NCBI RefSeq assembly: GCF_964019385.1
Contig: NC_088644.1
Location: 44,848,483-44,912,482 of the forward strand
Direction of reading: 5' to 3'
Length of the DNA stretch: 64,000 nt
Source: Sycon ciliatum
Taxonomy: Eukaryota; Porifera; Calcarea; Leucosolenida; Sycettidae
Shown here: positions 60,430-64,000 of the stretch, one piece after another
Layout of the letters: the number at the start of each line of letters is the position of its first letter
Position numbering within the stretch: the first letter of the stretch is position 1
Program-made: the position numbers and the translations under genes
The notes under the pieces: generated by a model
What the model was told of the DNA's origin: nothing
Database searches by the model: none
The model's input: only the letters and a program-made list of their open reading frames with translations

Positions 60430-63400
60430 TTGCCATATTAAATAGATGACACCTGTGGAGCACCGGCCCGGACTCCAGGCCAGAAATCACGGGGCTATCA
60501 GCGTGACTCGCCGCCCGAGACGCAAGCTGCGAAGTTTAGTGTCACTGTTGGCAACGCATTTGCATCTCTAAGTCAGGATGTGGATAATATATCTGTGCAA
60601 TGACTGGAAGAAGATTAGGCAACGACCCTGCTGCTCATGAACTGAATATGCAAACGCAAACTCCAACAATTCGAATTTTACTGCTGAACATTAGGAGCCT
60701 GAGGAACAAAGTTGGAGAGCTGGCATGGCTTGCCGACCTTCACAGTCCTGACATCATCTGTGTCAACGAGACCTGGCTAGACGACACCGTGTCTGATGGA
60801 GAGATAGCTTTGGATGGCTTCAACATACTGCGCTCAGACAGAAAAGATCAGGCTGGTGGAGGAGTCTGCCTGTACTCCAAGGCATCCCTCCTGGTCAAGC
60901 CAAGAATGGACCTCACAGAATCGGCAATTGAGAGCTGCTGGGGAGAAATCCATTGCCAATCTGGAACTTGTTTGATAGGAACCATTTATCGACCTCCATC
61001 TGAGCCAGTTCGATACTGGGACTGCCTGGACGACCATCTCCATTCAGCTATAATGCCCGGGAAGAACGTGATTATTTGTGGCGACATCAACATAAACACC
61101 AATCCAACAGCACCTCCAGATCCACAGCTTCATTATCTATCTGACCTCGTGGCCAGCTACAGTTTATATCCCGGAGTTCACCAGCCGACTCGGTTCTCAG
61201 CAAACTCTGCACCAACCACACTGGATCAATTTTACAATACATTCGACCCTCTAAATATGGCTACTGTTATCCCCATCGCGTTCAGTGACCATGCAGCAGT
61301 TCTCAGTGAATTTCAACTCAGCCCAGTAAGAAGTACTGTAACTTCTGGGCTACGGCGACACTACCGAAACATAAATCATGACCAGTTCAAGGCAGATTTG
61401 GTCCAACAGGATTTTTGTGAAATTGACGGAAGCCCAACTGTCATGTGGACTGAGTGGGCCAGCCGCTTTCTACAAGTGTTAGACAGACATGCTCCTCTTG
61501 CACCAAGCCCTCGACGCAAGAAAAAATCAGTACCATGGATGAACCGCCAGTTATTACACCTCTTGACCAAGCGCAACCGGCTCCATAGGAGGTGGCTTAG
61601 TGATGGAACAGAACATTCCCACTCAGCTTTCAAGGCTGCCAGGCGGGAAGCTACCAGCTATAATAGGCAACAGAAAGAGACCTACTACCAATCCAAGTTT
61701 CGAGCTGCGTCTGGCAATACCAAACAGACATGGCACACGATCAAAGAATTGAGTGGTAAACATCGACAATCTCAGCCACCTCAATGTTCTGTTGATGCCA
61801 TCCGAAACACCTTTGCAGAGATAGTAGAGGACGCCAGCCGCCCAGTGCATCTCTCATTTCCCTACGGGCCCGCCTCAAGCACTGATCTGACAGCCTTTGC
61901 GCCAGTGTCTATTGCCAGAGTGAGGAAGCTCCTCGAACGTTTAAATCCGGCCAAGTCCAGCGGTGATGATGACATTTCTGCAGCCCTTCTCCGCGCACAT
62001 GCAGACGTACTGGCGCCATCCCTGACTTTGATCTTTAACAAGTCCCTGAGAGAGGGCATATTTCCTGCCCAGATGAAAAGTGCTAGGATATCGCCACTCT
62101 TCAAAGGCGGAGATCCGAGCATGCCAAAGAATCATCGACCAGTGTCCTTGTTATCGATTGCATCCAAAGTGTTGGAAAGGATAGTCCACGAGCAACTCAC
62201 ACGATATCTAGTTCAGAGCAATTTATTCCCGCCAACTCAATTCGGCTACAGATCCCACCACTCTACATCCGACGCACTAGTGCTAGCTGTGGAAGGTATC
62301 TGTGAGGCCCGCATGAACAGACTCAACACAGGTGTAGCCTTTGTTGATATGTCAAAGGCATTCGATAAAGTGAAACATCAAACTCTTGTGCAAGATCTGT
62401 TCGAACTTGGCATCTGCGACACGGCACTCTGTTGGCTGGTGGATTACCTCTCTGATAGAGAACAGTACGTTCAGGTTGGCCAGACTAGAAGTCTCCCGTA
62501 CACCAGTTACTCAGGTGTCCCCCAGGGGTCGGTACTGGGCCCACTGCTATTTATTGTCTATGCCCGCGGCATAGCAGAAGAACTATCACCGTTTAATGTG
62601 GGAGCAATCCAGTTTGCTGATGACATCTCTATACGATGTAGCAGGGAGTCTGCGGAAGCTGTTTCTGCACACCTTTCAGCTGCTGTTCAGCACCTGGCCA
62701 CCTGGCTGAAGGGCCGTGGTTTAATTCTTAATGAAAGAAAGACACAGATATTGCCTATTCCCCCATCCCCATCTCAAGCACTTGAGCTGCATGTCATTTG
62801 TAATGGGCAGACGCTGCCTGTTGTGAAAACGGCCAAGTATCTTGGCCTACATTTCGACTCAGACATGAGCTGGAACACCATGACAAGCCATGTTGCACGC
62901 CGCGTTGCCGCTAAGATTGGGCTACTAAATCGAAGTGCAGCATGTTTGCCTTTTTCTTGCCGTGTTCAGTTTTTCAGGTCCTTTATACTATCAGAATTTG
63001 ACTATGCATCTGCTGCCTATGCCCCTTTCTTATCGTCTTATCAGGATAAGCGCCTAAATAGTTTGTTCAAACGTGCGGCTCGCTCGGTGTGCAGGGCAGC
63101 CCCTCGCACTCACACGGCTCCCTTACTTGAACGCATGAATGCCCATACCCTCAGCATATACACCCACATGCACATCCTTGTATTCATTTGGCGCTGCCTG
63201 AACAAATCTTCAAGTACTCTGTTTGCAAGCTTTTTCACCCGTAGTCCCTCTCTCCGAACACGAGGAGGGAACAGCAAGTTACTCATCATTCCTGTCTCCC
63301 CCACTGCATCCTCAGCTAAGCGCATTAGCCATGCTGGAGCTATCCTGTGGAACCAGCTCCCAGACACAGCACGCCTCGAAAGAAAGCGCTCCACTTTCAA

Positions 63401-63463
63401 ATCGCTAAGCCTGGCCTTTCTGTTAGGCAGTACCGTCAACTAGGATGAACTCATCTGCTTCAC

Positions 63464-63549
<86 letters not shown>

Positions 63550-63771
63550 ACTCACTCCTTTCTTCCCGGTTGCCGTGATTGTGACTTTTTTTTCCCCTGC
63601 TGCCGTGCTCATATTAGTTATCTAACTACAGCTGTATCTTCTTCTTGGTTCTGTTTGTCCGCTTATTATTATATTTTCTTTTCTCTTATTATCAGTGGGA
63701 CCATTGTCATTAGGTTTAGGCCTGTTTTGGAACTCCACTTTAAATAAAGCCAAACAAACAAACAAACACAA
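60430..63771 (+). mobile_element. CR1/Jockey-group LINE with intact ORF2
   Basis: Contains the last codons of ORF1 (TQAAKFSVTVGNAFASLSQ...DNISVQ, ending 60603), an intact ORF2, a 3' UTR with a (CT)39-type run (63467-63544), AATAAA at 63743 and an (AAAC)n tail (63752-63771). ORF1 is mostly absent, so the copy is 5'-truncated. Still, ORF2 is free of lesions, so it is likely one of the youngest elements here. Confidence 0.85.
60600..63443 (+). CDS. LINE ORF2: AP endonuclease and reverse transcriptase, intact
   Basis: 947 codons. The endonuclease spans about residues 25-235: LLNIRSLRNK, NETWLDD, GTIYRPPSE, GDININ and SDHAAV, the catalytic Asn, Glu, Asp and His positions. The RT spans about 430-780: LNPAKSSGDDDIS, ISPLFKGGD, HRPVSLLSIASKVLERI, FGYRSHHSTSDAL, VAFVDMSKAFDKV, SGVPQGSVLGPLLF (near 638) and QFADDISI (near 671). 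The C-terminus ends AGAILWNQLPDTARLERKRSTFKSL. Its ATG overlaps the ORF1 stop as ATGA (60600-60603), suiting termination-reinitiation. Confidence 0.95.
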   Translation: MTGRRLGNDPAAHELNMQTQTPTIRILLLNIRSLRNKVGELAWLADLHSPDIICVNETWLDDTVSDGEIALDGFNILRSDRKDQAGGGVCLYSKASLLVKPRMDLTESAIESCWGEIHCQSGTCLIGTIYRPPSEPVRYWDCLDDHLHSAIMPGKNVIICGDININTNPTAPPDPQLHYLSDLVASYSLYPGVHQPTRFSANSAPTTLDQFYNTFDPLNMATVIPIAFSDHAAVLSEFQLSPVRSTVTSGLRRHYRNINHDQFKADLVQQDFCEIDGSPTVMWTEWASRFLQVLDRHAPLAPSPRRKKKSVPWMNRQLLHLLTKRNRLHRRWLSDGTEHSHSAFKAARREATSYNRQQKETYYQSKFRAASGNTKQTWHTIKELSGKHRQSQPPQCSVDAIRNTFAEIVEDASRPVHLSFPYGPASSTDLTAFAPVSIARVRKLLERLNPAKSSGDDDISAALLRAHADVLAPSLTLIFNKSLREGIFPAQMKSARISPLFKGGDPSMPKNHRPVSLLSIASKVLERIVHEQLTRYLVQSNLFPPTQFGYRSHHSTSDALVLAVEGICEARMNRLNTGVAFVDMSKAFDKVKHQTLVQDLFELGICDTALCWLVDYLSDREQYVQVGQTRSLPYTSYSGVPQGSVLGPLLFIVYARGIAEELSPFNVGAIQFADDISIRCSRESAEAVSAHLSAAVQHLATWLKGRGLILNERKTQILPIPPSPSQALELHVICNGQTLPVVKTAKYLGLHFDSDMSWNTMTSHVARRVAAKIGLLNRSAACLPFSCRVQFFRSFILSEFDYASAAYAPFLSSYQDKRLNSLFKRAARSVCRAAPRTHTAPLLERMNAHTLSIYTHMHILVFIWRCLNKSSSTLFASFFTRSPSLRTRGGNSKLLIIPVSPTASSAKRISHAGAILWNQLPDTARLERKRSTFKSLSLAFLLGSTVN

Positions 63772-63805
63772 ATACTACTATATACTATTATATACTATTA
63801 TTAAC

Positions 63806-63938
63806 TGGTTTGAGGGAAAGAGACAAACGGGAAAGGTCTGAAGAAAAAATTGACTGTCACCACCAGGACTCGAACCAGGGACCCTCGCTTGTAGCCAGCG
63901 ATGCTCTAACCACTGAGCTATGGTGTAGTCGTCATATA
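63806..63938 (-). mobile_element. SINE S, partial copy
   Basis: TTAACTGGTTTGAGGG start, GTCTGAAG arm, tRNA-like region with A box TAGCTCAGTGGTTAGAGC and B box GGTTCGAGTCC. It ends at GTCGTCAT in a TATACTATTA microsatellite. The second inverted-repeat arm and the long 5' part are missing. Confidence 0.8.
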
Positions 63939-64000
63939 CTATTATACTATTATATGTATAGATTATAGACCGGTTAGGAGGTCTATACAGGATATATAGA

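Overview
The window is from a metazoan nuclear genome, most likely a marine invertebrate. It holds BEL/Pao retrotransposons (a lineage known only from animals), Penelope-like elements (PLEs) with hammerhead ribozymes, many LINEs, and three host exons with animal extracellular modules: vWA, a sushi-like exon and an Ig exon. The last two are bounded by phase-1 splice sites. I see no bacterial features and no complete single-exon host gene. The species cannot be named from the sequence.

Layout. 1-2.3 kb: 3' ends of three LINEs. 2.3-9.4 kb: a full-length BEL/Pao element with 340-bp LTRs and a 5-bp target duplication (GTGAT). It sits inside an older minus-strand LINE that resumes at 9.4 kb, and two LINE tails are inserted in it. 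11.3-12.4 kb: a small ribozyme-family repeat and a MITE with 17-bp terminal repeats. 12.5-16.9 kb: a decayed two-ORF LINE (minus). 17.0-26.3 kb: an AT-rich, gene-dense block from a Polinton/adintovirus-type DNA virus. It has genes for a packaging ATPase, penton-like protein, major capsid protein, adenain-type protease, two minor structural candidates, a fiber-like protein, a GIY-YIG nuclease, a zinc ribbon and several small unknowns. No DNA polymerase or integrase gene is present. 26.4-36.5 kb: a TIR element, LINE remnants, a gag-protease BEL remnant, the vWA exon and a LINE (minus). 36.8-40.3 kb: repeat X and a trimer of a tRNA-derived SINE split by a LINE. 40.36-42.37 kb: a tandem array of 479-bp hammerhead-ribozyme units inserted in a PLE tail. 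42.4-47.3 kb: PLE fragments in inverted arrangement plus a PLE reverse transcriptase. 47.6-51.8 kb: a truncated LINE, two more X copies and a PLE end. 52.2-54.3 kb: two exons of a host surface or secreted protein. 54.3-60.1 kb: microsatellites and retroelement fragments. 60.1-63.8 kb: a PLE terminal repeat with a ribozyme, then a LINE with an intact 947-codon ORF.

The most notable items are three. First, most genes of the viral block carry a TAGATAGA-like motif just before the start codon. Second, the window holds nine hammerhead motifs of several families, two of them with core damage; the 479-bp tandem array resembles metazoan retrozymes, and two other copies of that family begin at or very near the predicted ribozyme cleavage site. 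Third, many insertions can be ordered in time from target-site duplications. The viral genes are mostly open while the surrounding elements are decayed, which suggests a more recent arrival or continued selection.
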